Origin: Bacillota bacterium
Lineage (GTDB): Bacteria > Bacillota > JADQBR01
Assembly: GCA_016278515.1 (NCBI GenBank)
Contig: JADQBR010000067.1
Location: 62,001-126,000, forward strand
Direction of reading: 5' to 3'
DNA length: 64,000 nt
In this document: positions 15,287 through 24,365 of the stretch, one piece after another
How positions within the stretch are numbered: position 1 is the stretch's first letter
How the letters are laid out: each line of letters starts with the position of its first letter
Position numbers and translations under genes: made by a program
Notes under the pieces: model-generated
The model's database searches: none
What the model saw: the letters and a program-made list of their open reading frames with translations, nothing else
Told to the model about the DNA's origin: nothing

Positions 15287-15811
15287 TTATGGCAACATGC
15301 TAAAGCGATCTAGCGGCCAATATGTTAAGAATGCCTTTCCCTTTACATTATCAATTGTCAACCAGCTGCCCCAAGCATGACTGTCAAAACTCTTATTTCT
15401 ATTATCCCCTAAAACAAACAGAGCATTATCTGGGACCCGCACCGGTCCAAAATAATAATTGGGTTTTTCTTCAATGTAATCTTCTTCTAAATCTTGGCCG
15501 TTAACATAGACACTTCCGTCTTTTATTTCAATAGTTTCACCGGGCAAACCTACTACCCGTTTTATAAAATCATATTGTGCGCCCAGACTGGCAGGTGGGC
15601 TAAAAACAATAATGTCTCCTCTTTCAGGAGAACTAAAATCATAAACGAATTTATTTACCAATACACGGTCTTCTATCTTAATAGTAGGTAGCATTGACCC
15701 CGATGGAATTACACGCCCTTCAACAACATACGCTCTTAATACTAATGATAAAATAATGGCCAAGCCTACCGTTACAATGGTTTCCCTCATAAAACGAAAG
15801 AATTTTTTCAT
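15287..15811 (-). CDS. lepB: Signal peptidase I
   Basis: 174 residues: one N-terminal membrane helix, the catalytic serine in IPSGSMLPT near residue 40, the catalytic lysine in DFIKRVVGLPGE near 85, and the C-terminal box GDNRNKSFDSHAWG. Cleaves secretory signal peptides at the outer face of the membrane; the short Gram-positive form. Start set at 15811 because GGGG abuts the alternative ATG at 15820. The 285-base gap upstream holds only the small frame noted in the findings. Confidence 0.92.
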   Translation of the reverse strand: MKKFFRFMRETIVTVGLAIILSLVLRAYVVEGRVIPSGSMLPTIKIEDRVLVNKFVYDFSSPERGDIIVFSPPASLGAQYDFIKRVVGLPGETIEIKDGSVYVNGQDLEEDYIEEKPNYYFGPVRVPDNALFVLGDNRNKSFDSHAWGSWLTIDNVKGKAFLTYWPLDRFSMLP

Positions 15812-16105
15812 ATCCGTCATCCCCTAAAATCGTGGTTAAATACTCACTGACTCATATTTATAGTACCATCGGTAAAACAAGTGTGCAATGTTTGACAGCG
15901 AGGGCATCTTATCACCCACATGTTACAACAAGAATATACCAATTCCCAATCAGTGGAGGATAAAGATAAATAACATCTTAAGCAGTACTCCAACAGCTCC
16001 ATTCATTGCTCCCCCTCTACTAGCTTATAATTCATACTATGTAGGGAACAATCATAATGATAAGACATTGGCAAACTAAGTCCAATACAGATTGATATTT
16101 TCAAA

Positions 16106-16285
16106 TTATTGGTTATCTAATCGGTAAATACTAATAGTCATTGTATCATTTCTATTATTCTTTGTTATACCAAACATTAAGGAGTCTTCTTTTAAACTTT
16201 TATTTAAGAAATCTACAATCTCGTACAAAGATTTATCTGCCGGTAATGTTTTGGTTGTGAAAGGAAAAAGTTTAGATTCTGACAT
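16106..16285 (-). CDS. DUF4264 / YpmA-like small protein
   Basis: 59 residues with the family core KSLYEIVDFLNKSLKEDSL and MFGIT...ISIYRL. The ATG at 16285 gives the usual family N-terminus and follows AGGATGTGC; an earlier in-frame ATG at 16303 overlaps folE. Function unknown; conserved in Bacillota. Last gene of the queuosine operon here. Confidence 0.75.
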   Translation of the reverse strand: MSESKLFPFTTKTLPADKSLYEIVDFLNKSLKEDSLMFGITKNNRNDTMTISIYRLDNQ

Positions 16286-16295
16286 ACTGCACATC

Positions 16296-16859
16296 CTATC
16301 CATTATCTCTGATCAAACTATATGCTTCGGCCCGGGTAGCTTCATTAGTCTGAAAGAGCCCTCTCACAGCTGAAGTTAGTGTTTTAGATCCGGGTTTTTT
16401 CACTCCACGCATAGTCATACACATATGTTCTGCTGCCACAACCACAATTACTCCTCTTGGGTCTAACGCCTCCATAATGGAATTAGCAATTTGTGATGTT
16501 AATCTTTCCTGAAGTTGGGGTCTTTTTGCAAAACCCTCCACAACCCTAGCCAATTTACTTAAACCGGTAATTTTCCCTTTTTTAGGAATGTAAGCAACAT
16601 GCGCTTTACCATAAAAAGGCAATAAATGATGCTCGCACATTGAATAAAGCGGTATGTCCTTTACTAACACCATTTCTTCATGGTCCTCTGTAAACAAAAC
16701 TTGAAGATGTTCTTTCGGTAGTTGGTCCAGGCCACAAAATATTTCCTTGTACATCCGCGCAACCCTTGCAGGTGTATCCTTTAAGCCCTCTCGGCTCGTA
16801 TCCTCACCAATGCCTTCAAGAATCATTTTTACGCCTTCTTCAATCTTCTGTAAATCCAT
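16296..16859 (-). CDS. folE: GTP cyclohydrolase I
   Basis: 187 residues. Zinc ligands are visible in [12 protein letters not shown] near residue 75 and HMCMTMRGV near 147; [10 protein letters not shown] is the substrate-site helix. Converts GTP to 7,8-dihydroneopterin triphosphate. Within the queD-queC-DUF366-queE operon it supplies the first step of preQ0/queuosine synthesis, though folate synthesis may use it too. Confidence 0.95.
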   Translation of the reverse strand: MDLQKIEEGVKMILEGIGEDTSREGLKDTPARVARMYKEIFCGLDQLPKEHLQVLFTEDHEEMVLVKDIPLYSMCEHHLLPFYGKAHVAYIPKKGKITGLSKLARVVEGFAKRPQLQERLTSQIANSIMEALDPRGVIVVVAAEHMCMTMRGVKKPGSKTLTSAVRGLFQTNEATRAEAYSLIRDNG

Positions 16860-16892
16860 AATAATAAACCTCCAGTCTTATCATTGAACTCG

Positions 16893-17642
16893 CTATTTAA
16901 CTCCAATCAATTTGTGTAGTTGCGGTAATATCCTAATATCCTTTAACTCTTTGAGCATCATCCACTGAATCTCCAACAATTGGGACATAGAGACATTAAT
17001 ATTATCATCTTTATATTCCGGTTGTAATATTACAGGTATTGTTGAATTTACATTTGATACCAAAGACATTACTTTATTAATTTCTTCGTATGACACTGAA
17101 GAGTTAATAACTAATTTAGTGTAAACAGAAACTTTTGACTCATATGCCAGCTTTAAGAATTGAGCATGCTTTGTCCATAAAGAGGAAAGATCTCCATTCC
17201 CTAGTTTAATATCCATACTTATATAAGAAATATAGTGTAAAACTTCTTCTAATTTATCGGGCAGCGTCCCATTCGTCTCTAATAGGACCTTTCCACCAGC
17301 ATCCATCCATCGTTTTGAAAGAATTTTTACAGTATCAACCTGCATAAGCGGCTCCCCGCCAGTAATACTTAAACTATGATGTAATTTTGGGTGAAAATTG
17401 TTTATAATCTCCCAAAGCTTCATTAAATTTATAGGATTATTAATACCCTGCATCTTGTAACTATTAGGGCTTTCTTGGAACAATGCAATATCAGGCGACA
17501 GCCAACTATCTTTAGTATCGCAATATTCGCACCTTAAGTTGCAACCAGCAAGTCTCAAAAATAATTGACGACACCCAATAAATAAACCTTCTCCTTGAAT
17601 AGAAGAAAATACTTCACAAACATTCGCAGTTAGTTGTTTCAA
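16893..17642 (-). CDS. queE: 7-carboxy-7-deazaguanine synthase (radical SAM)
   Basis: 249 residues. FSSIQGEGLFIG at the N-terminus and the radical SAM cluster CNLRCEYCDTK near 35-45 are diagnostic; SITGGEPLMQ follows near 110. Converts carboxytetrahydropterin to carboxydeazaguanine. I chose the TTG at 17642: GAGGTG lies nine bases before it and this avoids a 32-base overlap with the upstream gene. The start codon directly follows the upstream stop, suggesting translational coupling. Confidence 0.93.
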   Translation of the reverse strand: MKQLTANVCEVFSSIQGEGLFIGCRQLFLRLAGCNLRCEYCDTKDSWLSPDIALFQESPNSYKMQGINNPINLMKLWEIINNFHPKLHHSLSITGGEPLMQVDTVKILSKRWMDAGGKVLLETNGTLPDKLEEVLHYISYISMDIKLGNGDLSSLWTKHAQFLKLAYESKVSVYTKLVINSSVSYEEINKVMSLVSNVNSTIPVILQPEYKDDNINVSMSQLLEIQWMMLKELKDIRILPQLHKLIGVK

Positions 17643-17643
17643 C

Positions 17644-18204
17644 TTAATTAACACCTCTAACCTTGCAACATGCATTTCTAATAGAGATTATTTCCTCTTT
17701 ATAATCCTCCATAACTTTTCTCGCAAATTTCTCAATTTTATGGATGCCAATTTCATTTAAGCAGGCGGTTTTTATTGGAGTACCCTCATTAGTGATGTTC
17801 AAAGCTACATGAATCAAGCCGGAAACAGGACTTACTGTGGCAATTGATACGGACAGTTTTCCATCATTAACAAAAAGGTCATCACCTTTTCGTAATATTT
17901 GGGAGTCGCAAGCAGCTTCCAGTAATTGCTTTACAATGGCCATGAACAGCCGCTGTCTAGTTGTTATTAACGTTAAGTTGCTCTCAAAATGCTCGATTAT
18001 AAAATGCAGCATTTTATCAGAATAGATGGGAGCATTTTCTCTTACATCTTGAATGTCCACTAGTTCTGACAGCTCTACTTTGCAACTTCCGGTAAAGCTC
18101 ACTATTGAATCGCCTTGTATACCAAACCTACGAAATGCAAAGAGAGAATGTAGTTGAGTCCCATCATAAGTTAATTCCTTATCGTTCAAATAGTATTGGT
18201 GCAT
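17644..18204 (-). CDS. DUF366 family protein in the queuosine operon
   Basis: 186 residues. LFAFRRFGIQGDSIVSFTGSC near residue 23 and LHFIIEHFE near 67 look like DUF366, a family of unproven function found in archaea and Clostridia. It overlaps queC by 26 bases and is followed immediately by queE, so it is embedded in the preQ0 operon. A role in deazaguanine synthesis or tRNA modification is a context-based inference. Confidence 0.7.
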   Translation of the reverse strand: MHQYYLNDKELTYDGTQLHSLFAFRRFGIQGDSIVSFTGSCKVELSELVDIQDVRENAPIYSDKMLHFIIEHFESNLTLITTRQRLFMAIVKQLLEAACDSQILRKGDDLFVNDGKLSVSIATVSPVSGLIHVALNITNEGTPIKTACLNEIGIHKIEKFARKVMEDYKEEIISIRNACCKVRGVN

Positions 18205-18859
18205 CTATTTCAGCCTCCCTAACAGCTCGCCTCAATCTCTGACAGCTCTCACATCTTCCACACATTTTTTTACCTCCCTCATAACAACTCCATAAATATT
18301 TCCAAGGAATACCCAAGCGAAAACCTGCAGCCGCAATCTCTATTTTTCTAAGATTTAACGTCGGCGCAAGCACATTCACATGGCTTTTGGTGGAAAAAAA
18401 TAAAGCTCTGTTAATGCTGTCCACAAAATGTTCACTATTATCAGGAAAGGTTTCCGCCTCTTCTTTATTGAAGCCGGCTATTATATAAGCCGCATTAATA
18501 CTCTCTGCATAACAAGCAGCAATATTTAAAAAGACACCATTTCTGTTCGGAACCCAAACAGCCGTACCCGTATCTTTAATACGGTCATCTTTGTCCAGGT
18601 CAGTAACCTCAAGCTGCGGTATTTCCCTTCTTGATTGTAAAGATGACGTATCTATCCTGCCCAGCCATGGTAAGTCTATTATCTCATGTTTGATGTTATA
18701 ATAGCTGCAGATTCTTTGAGCAGCGAATACCTCATTATCAGCGGCCTGCTGTCCGTAATTAAAGGTTAATGCCACCTGAGGAATAGCAGTACAACGAGCT
18801 AAGGCTAAACTGACAACAGAATCCATTCCACCAGATAATAACACCACAGCATCTTCCAT
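18179..18859 (-). CDS. queC: 7-cyano-7-deazaguanine (preQ0) synthase
   Basis: 226 residues, PP-loop ATPase. SGGMDS near residue 10 binds ATP; TFNYGQ near 34 and VPNRNG near 105 are family motifs; the zinc site is CYEGG..CGRCESC near the C-terminus. Forms preQ0 from carboxydeazaguanine, ammonia and ATP. The ATG at 18859 follows AAGGAGTGA; the alternative GTG lies within that site. Confidence 0.95.
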   Translation of the reverse strand: MEDAVVLLSGGMDSVVSLALARCTAIPQVALTFNYGQQAADNEVFAAQRICSYYNIKHEIIDLPWLGRIDTSSLQSRREIPQLEVTDLDKDDRIKDTGTAVWVPNRNGVFLNIAACYAESINAAYIIAGFNKEEAETFPDNSEHFVDSINRALFFSTKSHVNVLAPTLNLRKIEIAAAGFRLGIPWKYLWSCYEGGKKMCGRCESCQRLRRAVREAEIDAPILFER

Positions 18860-18864
18860 TAGAA

Positions 18865-19230
18865 TCACTCCTTAAAAAGTGCAGAAGTAGCTGAAGACTC
18901 CCAAACTCTCACATATTCAATTCCTAGATCGGAAGCAAGTTCTCGTTTTAATTTAAAATAAATAATTCGTGCCATATTTTCTGCAGTAGGATTAATTTCA
19001 ATGAACTCTGGTAGCTCATTTAAAAATGCATGATCGTACTCAGTCAGAATATTTTTTAATAAAGCCTTTATTTCCCCAAAATCAATTAACAACCCTTGCT
19101 GGTTTAATTCATTTCCAGCAACTGCAACTTCAATGTTCCAGGTATGTCCGTGCAGATTAGAACACTTACCTTGATAGCCTTTTAATAGATGGGCTGCGTC
19201 AAAGCTCTGTTTTACAGTTAATACGTACAT
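18865..19230 (-). CDS. queD: 6-carboxy-5,6,7,8-tetrahydropterin synthase
   Basis: 121 residues. SFDAAH (first zinc histidine), NLHGHTW (two further zinc histidines), IDFGEIK and LNELP..NPTAENMA are the QueD/PTPS motifs. First gene of the operon. GGAGG lies before the ATG at 19230; the longer frame upstream has no site. I looked for a preQ1 riboswitch in the leader and found no convincing match. Confidence 0.93.
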   Translation of the reverse strand: MYVLTVKQSFDAAHLLKGYQGKCSNLHGHTWNIEVAVAGNELNQQGLLIDFGEIKALLKNILTEYDHAFLNELPEFIEINPTAENMARIIYFKLKRELASDLGIEYVRVWESSATSALFKE

Positions 19231-19362
19231 AACAGGCCTCCATAACCTAAATTTCGACATAATTATTCTTACCTTCTTGTTTAAGAATAGTTTCCCCTGC
19301 CAAGAAAAAAAATTAATCAAATAATTAGTTGCATTTGTGCTAATCATAAACTTTCTTATGTA

Positions 19363-19390
19363 TAAAAAATAGTTCGCTATAAAGCGAACT
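19363..19390 (-). terminator. Terminator of the TPR gene
   Basis: Minus strand: AGTTCGCTTTATAGCGAACT followed by ATTTTTTAT, 12 bases after the TPR gene stop. It isolates the queuosine operon from the gene upstream. Confidence 0.85.
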
Positions 19391-19401
19391 ACCGTTTAAG
19401 C

Positions 19402-20334
19402 CTATGATGTTAAACCATATGAATGATTGTAACAATCAATTGCCTCCTGGTGTTTCCCAATTCCATCCATGGCTAAACCTAGCAAATACCATAACATTTT
19501 AATTGACGACGATTGTGGCTTACCGGCATCTAGGTGTTGTTTTAAGTATAATATAGCATCTTTAAACCATCCACATTCGATTAAACATCTAACCAACTGC
19601 GAAAAGTATTTTTCATTGTCGGGTTTTAACAGGAGTAGTCTTTTATAGTAATCTATTGCCAACCTTTGCTTACCTAAAACAATAAGACATTCAGCCATAT
19701 TCTCTAATACAATATCACTACTGGGATACTTATTATATAGTACGTCCAGTTGTTCAAAAGCATCATGATATCTTTTTTGTTTACATTTTGCAAAAATTTC
19801 GTTGCTTCTAACTTCTACAGCCAGTTGAGAATCTTCCGGCAGCTGCTTAAGAGCTTGATGAAAGTATACAATTGCTTTCTCATAACAACCGTTTTCCATG
19901 TAACACACACCCAAATTATTATGCTCAGTCGCATCAATATTACCCTGGGTAATTTTCTCAAGCTTCAGATAATGTTCCAACGCCTGCTTGGTATTGTTCG
20001 TTTTAAAATATGCAAGGGCTATATTCTGATGTAAGCTTGGTTCAAAAGGTTTAATCCTTAGAGCCCTTATAAAAACTTCGACGGCTTGGTCTAGTCGATC
20101 TAACATTAAGTAACAATAACCCATTTCATTCAATACCAATACGTGCCTGGGCTTGTTTTTAGTAATTTGTAACAAAATCTTTAACGCTTCATTAAAATTA
20201 TTTAATTGTATATAATATTGGGCTTTCTTAAGCATTAAATTTACCTGGTTTGGATACTTGTTTTGTTTGTTAACAGGGAATCTGGTTAACAAATTATTGA
20301 AAGTTGTTTTCAAAAAAGAAATCTTATTCACCAA
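19402..20334 (-). CDS. Tetratricopeptide-repeat protein
   Basis: 310 residues made almost wholly of about seven TPR units (for example NEMGYCYLMLDRLDQAVEVF, NNLGVCYMENGCYEKAIVYF). No signal peptide or membrane helix, so probably a cytoplasmic scaffold for protein contacts. GTG start after GAGGGCGGG. Partner unknown; the gene is monocistronic between two terminators. Confidence 0.8.
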   Translation of the reverse strand: MVNKISFLKTTFNNLLTRFPVNKQNKYPNQVNLMLKKAQYYIQLNNFNEALKILLQITKNKPRHVLVLNEMGYCYLMLDRLDQAVEVFIRALRIKPFEPSLHQNIALAYFKTNNTKQALEHYLKLEKITQGNIDATEHNNLGVCYMENGCYEKAIVYFHQALKQLPEDSQLAVEVRSNEIFAKCKQKRYHDAFEQLDVLYNKYPSSDIVLENMAECLIVLGKQRLAIDYYKRLLLLKPDNEKYFSQLVRCLIECGWFKDAILYLKQHLDAGKPQSSSIKMLWYLLGLAMDGIGKHQEAIDCYNHSYGLTS

Positions 20335-20422
20335 GACCCGCCCTCTCGATTAAGGTTATTATCTGACAAATTCTGGGTCCTGTAAATTATTTCCTGCTTT
20401 ATTTTTGACTTTTTTACAACAA

Positions 20423-20456
20423 ATCCTCCCGCAAAATGACAGTTTTGGAGGAGGAT
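20423..20456 (-). terminator. Hairpin terminator after fur
   Basis: Minus strand: ATCCTCC TC CAAAA CTGTCA TTTTG CG GGAGGAT followed by TTGTTGT. Strong stem but a poor U tract, ten bases after the fur stop. Confidence 0.55.
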
Positions 20457-20466
20457 AAAGCAATTA

Positions 20467-20916
20467 CTATTTATTATAACAACTTTCACATTTTCCATAA
20501 AATTTTACTTTATGATCCATAATTTTGAATTTAGTCTTTGTTGTAATTTGTTCTTCTAAAGCTTCTAACAAATCATCGCTAAACTCGGAAACTTTGCCAC
20601 AACCGGTACAAATTAAATGATGATGGTGATGTATATCATTGTTATTAAGCTCATACCTATTCTTACTGTCGTCAAAACTCATTTTTTGCAGAACATCAAG
20701 TTCAGCATACAATTCTAACGTACGATAAACAGTAGCCAAACCAATTTCAGGATGATTTTCCTGAAGCAAATTATACACCTCTTCAGCACTTAAATGTTCA
20801 CCAATTTTGTCAAAAAATAGGTTTAAAATTACTTTTCGCTGGGGTGTAACCTTAAAGTCATTTTGCTTAAGTAATTCATATATTTGGTCAGCTTTATTTT
20901 CTACTTTATTTCTCAT
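20467..20916 (-). CDS. fur: Ferric uptake regulator family protein
   Basis: 149 residues. N-terminal winged helix (KVTPQRKVILNLFF, GLATVYRTLELY), then the metal-binding dimerisation domain with HHHHHLICTGCGKV near 100 and CESC at the end. The two CxxC pairs form the structural zinc site. Could be Fur, Zur or PerR in detail; a Fur-like operator before feoAB in this window favours iron. GAGGTG and GGAG sites precede the ATG. Confidence 0.85.
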   Translation of the reverse strand: MRNKVENKADQIYELLKQNDFKVTPQRKVILNLFFDKIGEHLSAEEVYNLLQENHPEIGLATVYRTLELYAELDVLQKMSFDDSKNRYELNNNDIHHHHHLICTGCGKVSEFSDDLLEALEEQITTKTKFKIMDHKVKFYGKCESCYNK

Positions 20917-20953
20917 TCTCCAACATCACCTCTGCTGATAACTAATATCGTTT

Positions 20954-20982
20954 AGTTTACTATTATCAGAACAATTTGTCAA
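20954..20982 (-). promoter_or_regulatory. Promoter of fur
   Basis: Minus strand TTGACA (20977-20982), 17-base spacer, TAAACT (20954-20959). The spacer contains TGATAAT, half of a Fur-type operator, which would allow autoregulation. Confidence 0.6.
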
Positions 20983-21105
20983 GAGCAATAGAAAAATACT
21001 GAAATATTTCTAATATCATATATATTCAATAGTCTATGGAACAGATCATATATTATACCTATCCTCAATTTAAAGGCCTCTGATTAATAAAAGCTTATTA
21101 TAAAA

Positions 21106-22062
21106 TTAGCATGCATGCTCCCACTTACCACATCGACCACCCCAGCGTGCAATTAAATTATCATCTTGGAAAATATTAATTACCTCGCAGAGGTTTGGAC
21201 AACCTTTGCACTCAAAACTTCTAGCTGCAAAATTCTGATCCGCCATATCCCAACCCTTGAATTTGCTTACACCCGTTTGAAGATAGTTATTCTTAGCTAA
21301 ATATGCAGCACCTATAGCCCCCATTACGGAAAATTCTGTAGGTATCATCACCTCTTTTGCCAATGCTTTTTCAAAAGCCGCATGAATCCCTTTGTTTGCA
21401 GCAACTCCGCCTTGAAATACTATCGGTTCCAGAATATCTTTTCCTTTTCCAACATTGTTAAGATAGTTTCTTACCAAAGCCTCACATAGACCAGCAACAA
21501 TATCCTCTAAATTGTGACCTAACTGCTGTTTATGTATCATATCTGATTCTGCAAAGACTGAACACCGACCGGCAATTCGTACTGGATTTTCTGATTGTAA
21601 AGCTAAATTACCAAATTCCTCGATAGGTATACCTAAACGACTCGCCTGTTGGTCCAGAAATGACCCAGTTCCAGCAGCACAAACGGTATTCATGGCAAAG
21701 TCAGTCACAATACCACTGCGCAAAACAATTATTTTTGAATCCTGACCACCAATCTCAAGAATGGTCTGGGCATTGGGAATTTCCCGTGATACAGCCACGG
21801 CATGTGCGGTAATTTCGTTTTTAATAACATTGGCCCCAACAATTACTCCCGTTAAGTTTCTCGCGCTACCGGTAGTCCCTGCCGCCTTAATATCTATGCT
21901 GTTGTCCAGGTTTTCACGCATATATTCCAAGCCTGATTTTATGGTCTTTATAGGTTGGCCCTTAGTTCTAATGTAAAGTCTTTCCACAACTTGACCGTCT
22001 TCAGTTATGACCACTAAATTTGTACTAACAGAACCAACGTCAAATCCGAGATAACAGTCCAT
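21106..22062 (-). CDS. Acyl-CoA dehydratase activase-like ATPase (BadF/BcrA family)
   Basis: 318 residues of the ASKHA fold: GFDVGSVSTN near residue 5 (phosphate 1), TTGSARN near 63, EIGGQDSK near 100, CAAGTGSFLDQQ near 128 (one cluster-ligand cysteine) and GGVAANKG near 218. Enzymes of this family use ATP to push one electron into 2-hydroxyacyl-CoA dehydratases or benzoyl-CoA reductases. A C-terminal extension adds CKGCPNLC and GRCGKW cysteines. Its start codon follows directly on the stop of the previous gene. Confidence 0.85.
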   Translation of the reverse strand: MDCYLGFDVGSVSTNLVVITEDGQVVERLYIRTKGQPIKTIKSGLEYMRENLDNSIDIKAAGTTGSARNLTGVIVGANVIKNEITAHAVAVSREIPNAQTILEIGGQDSKIIVLRSGIVTDFAMNTVCAAGTGSFLDQQASRLGIPIEEFGNLALQSENPVRIAGRCSVFAESDMIHKQQLGHNLEDIVAGLCEALVRNYLNNVGKGKDILEPIVFQGGVAANKGIHAAFEKALAKEVMIPTEFSVMGAIGAAYLAKNNYLQTGVSKFKGWDMADQNFAARSFECKGCPNLCEVINIFQDDNLIARWGGRCGKWEHAC

Positions 22063-23142
22063 TTAAGCACCTTTCCCCCTTCTTTTATGCTCAAGTAAAT
22101 CAACAAATGCTTCGACCCGAGTCTGAACTCCAGCTTTGCCTGTTTGTTCATCCAAAAAAATGGTCATGACTGGTATATTAAACTTTTTGCTGACCTCCGG
22201 CAAGATACTTTTAGCAACAATCTCTGGAATACATGTAAAAGGAGCCAATTGAACAACACCATCAAACCCATTTTTTGCATAGAGTATGGTTTCTCCAATA
22301 GAATTAATTCCATGTCCACCTATTAATTGGTTTAAATGTGGCTCAGCTGCTTTCTTTATGTTTTTTTCACCATCAAAAACCGTGTTATCTCTTGTCCAGT
22401 CCGTAAGATAAATAGATCTATGAGTTTCCACACCCATTTCCCCAAAAGTCTTTTCAATATCCAAGTTGATAAAAGGTTCCAAAACCACATATATTTCGCC
22501 TATAATTCCAACCTTCAATGGAGTATAACCCTCTTTTTGTTTAATGGCATTTAGCTTACGTTCAGACTCTATCTTGGCTTCCTCAATTTCGCCCTGTGTC
22601 TGCGCCTGGTCAATCAGGTATAAACATTGGTCAAAAATCCGACTCGTTTCTCCTTTTGTAATTTCGTAAGGACGAATACGGTGGGACAATATTTCTGTCT
22701 CATCCAATGCTAAAAGCTTTTTCCAGGTAATTTTGAAAACCCTGATAAATTCAATCCAGCCAACGCCACCAGGCTTAATTACACGGCCAATTTTTGAAAT
22801 GAAGTCACCTACTCCTCTTAAAGGAGGCTCAAAAATTAACATTTCAAAATCATACCCTAAGCTTTTTAATATCTTCTCATGCAGTAAGCCGTAAATACCA
22901 GCCCTGCACGGCCCCACGCCTCCCGATGAAATAATCATATCTGTTCCTTGCTCCAACACTTCAAGATAGCTCCCTAACAATATTTTAAAAGGAATACATG
23001 CAAATTCTGGTGAATGCTGGACTCCAAGACTTAAAGTGCGTTTGCTGGGATTTGGTGGCACCACAGCTTCGTGCCCAAGATGCTCAATAAGATGTTTAAA
23101 TGCAATATGAGACGTTCCCATGTGGGGAAACGATACTTTCAT
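22063..23142 (-). CDS. 2-hydroxyacyl-CoA dehydratase subunit-like protein
   Basis: 359 residues. GVQHSPEFACIPFKI near residue 40, SSGGVGPCRAGIYG near 73 and VVQLAPFTCIPE near 290 place cysteines as in the HgdB/FldB-like or CoA-activase-related family. No catalytic partner dehydratase subunit is present. It overlaps its upstream neighbour by four bases (ATGA), so the three genes form one translationally coupled unit. The actual substrate is unknown. Confidence 0.75.
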   Translation of the reverse strand: MKVSFPHMGTSHIAFKHLIEHLGHEAVVPPNPSKRTLSLGVQHSPEFACIPFKILLGSYLEVLEQGTDMIISSGGVGPCRAGIYGLLHEKILKSLGYDFEMLIFEPPLRGVGDFISKIGRVIKPGGVGWIEFIRVFKITWKKLLALDETEILSHRIRPYEITKGETSRIFDQCLYLIDQAQTQGEIEEAKIESERKLNAIKQKEGYTPLKVGIIGEIYVVLEPFINLDIEKTFGEMGVETHRSIYLTDWTRDNTVFDGEKNIKKAAEPHLNQLIGGHGINSIGETILYAKNGFDGVVQLAPFTCIPEIVAKSILPEVSKKFNIPVMTIFLDEQTGKAGVQTRVEAFVDLLEHKRRGKGA

Positions 23143-24107
23143 TTTCTCTCCCTCCGATAACTGACCATATCCACAAATGCTTCAAGTCTTGTCAAAACTC
23201 CGGCCTCCCCTGTATGCTCATCAATAGTTAAAGTGATAAAAGGAACATTATGTGCCTTTGTTTCCAATTCCATTAATTTATCAACAATAGAGTCCGGTCC
23301 GCAGCCAAAAGCACTCACATGTACGATGCCATCTATGGGTTGCTTTAAATAATAATAGCAAGCCCATAGAACCTTGTTACTGTAGTGCCAAAACAAATCT
23401 TTAGACAATTTATAGCGATATTTAGCCAATATTGCATCAGGAACCATCTCAGCCGTCCAAACATTCACCTTCATTGCCGCTAAATTCTGCAATAAATTAA
23501 CGCTTATGTAGGGGTCATACACTTCATAGGGATATCCTAAAACAGCTAAGTTAATGCCACCCATAGTTCTTGAATTTCGAACATTCAGTGTTTGGTCATG
23601 CAGTATTTCGCCAGGCAAAACACCGTTAATAAGTTGGCTCCGGTATTGGAAATGGGCTATATAGGCCTTTCTGTATGCATTGACAATATTTATATAATTT
23701 TCTTTAAGTGCTGCTCCTATCTTATAACACGTCGCCAGCAAACCATGAGTATTCCGCTTCAATTCTATCCTTTGGTCTATTATTTCCGGCAACCCATCAA
23801 TAGAAGCTCGCACCATATCTGGTAATCCAAGAAACTTTGGACAAAATGTTGCTTTTCCATCTACTGAAACCATACGCGGGATAAACAGGTAATCCACTTT
23901 ATCCCTTAATGCTATAACATGCCCATGAAATAATTTGATCGGAATACAAGCGTCATTGACTGTTTCTTTGACTCCCCAATCAATTATTTGTTTTGAAGAA
24001 GCGGGAGATGCAACTACTTCATAATTTAGAGCAGAAAAAAACTTGTTCCAAAATGGAAAATAAGAATAATAAGTAAGAGTAGAAGGCAAGCCAATAGTTT
24101 TTCCCAT
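23139..24107 (-). CDS. DUF2229-type acyl-CoA dehydratase activase-related protein
   Basis: 322 residues beginning GLPSTLTYYSYFPFWNKFF, the DUF2229 signature. NDACIPIKLFHGH near 52 and VSAFGCGPDSI near 263 carry conserved cysteines. In many Clostridia DUF2229, an HgdB-like part and the activase are fused in one protein of about 1400 residues; here they are three genes. First gene of the unit, AGAAAGGA site. Confidence 0.75.
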   Translation of the reverse strand: MGKTIGLPSTLTYYSYFPFWNKFFSALNYEVVASPASSKQIIDWGVKETVNDACIPIKLFHGHVIALRDKVDYLFIPRMVSVDGKATFCPKFLGLPDMVRASIDGLPEIIDQRIELKRNTHGLLATCYKIGAALKENYINIVNAYRKAYIAHFQYRSQLINGVLPGEILHDQTLNVRNSRTMGGINLAVLGYPYEVYDPYISVNLLQNLAAMKVNVWTAEMVPDAILAKYRYKLSKDLFWHYSNKVLWACYYYLKQPIDGIVHVSAFGCGPDSIVDKLMELETKAHNVPFITLTIDEHTGEAGVLTRLEAFVDMVSYRRERK

Positions 24108-24365
24108 TCGAATCCTTTCTCCTTCCGAAACAGTGTCTTAAATTATATTCTTTAACGATATTTAACATGTACCCCTCCCTTAATAAGAAGTCATCACGTT
24201 AAAATGTTATATAATGTTTTCTACATTCTCCGATAAATTCCTCTAAGTGGCTGTTTGAAAAGCAACTAACTATTAATACTGAATTTTCATATCCTGGAAA
24301 ATACAGTCATATTTCCCTTAACTACACATATTGTTTTTATAACAAAATAATGGAGGTGAAGAGCA

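Noticed and set aside
15923-16006. Selenoprotein at the in-frame TGA
   Set aside because: No convincing SECIS-like hairpin just after the TGA; the hydrophobic context does not fit a redox site.
15888-16079. 63-codon plus-strand frame upstream of ypmA
   Set aside because: No ribosome site, low-complexity composition, antisense to the gap frame.
19231-19362. preQ1 riboswitch before queD
   Set aside because: No sequence with the required loop-binding and A-rich tail pairing was found.
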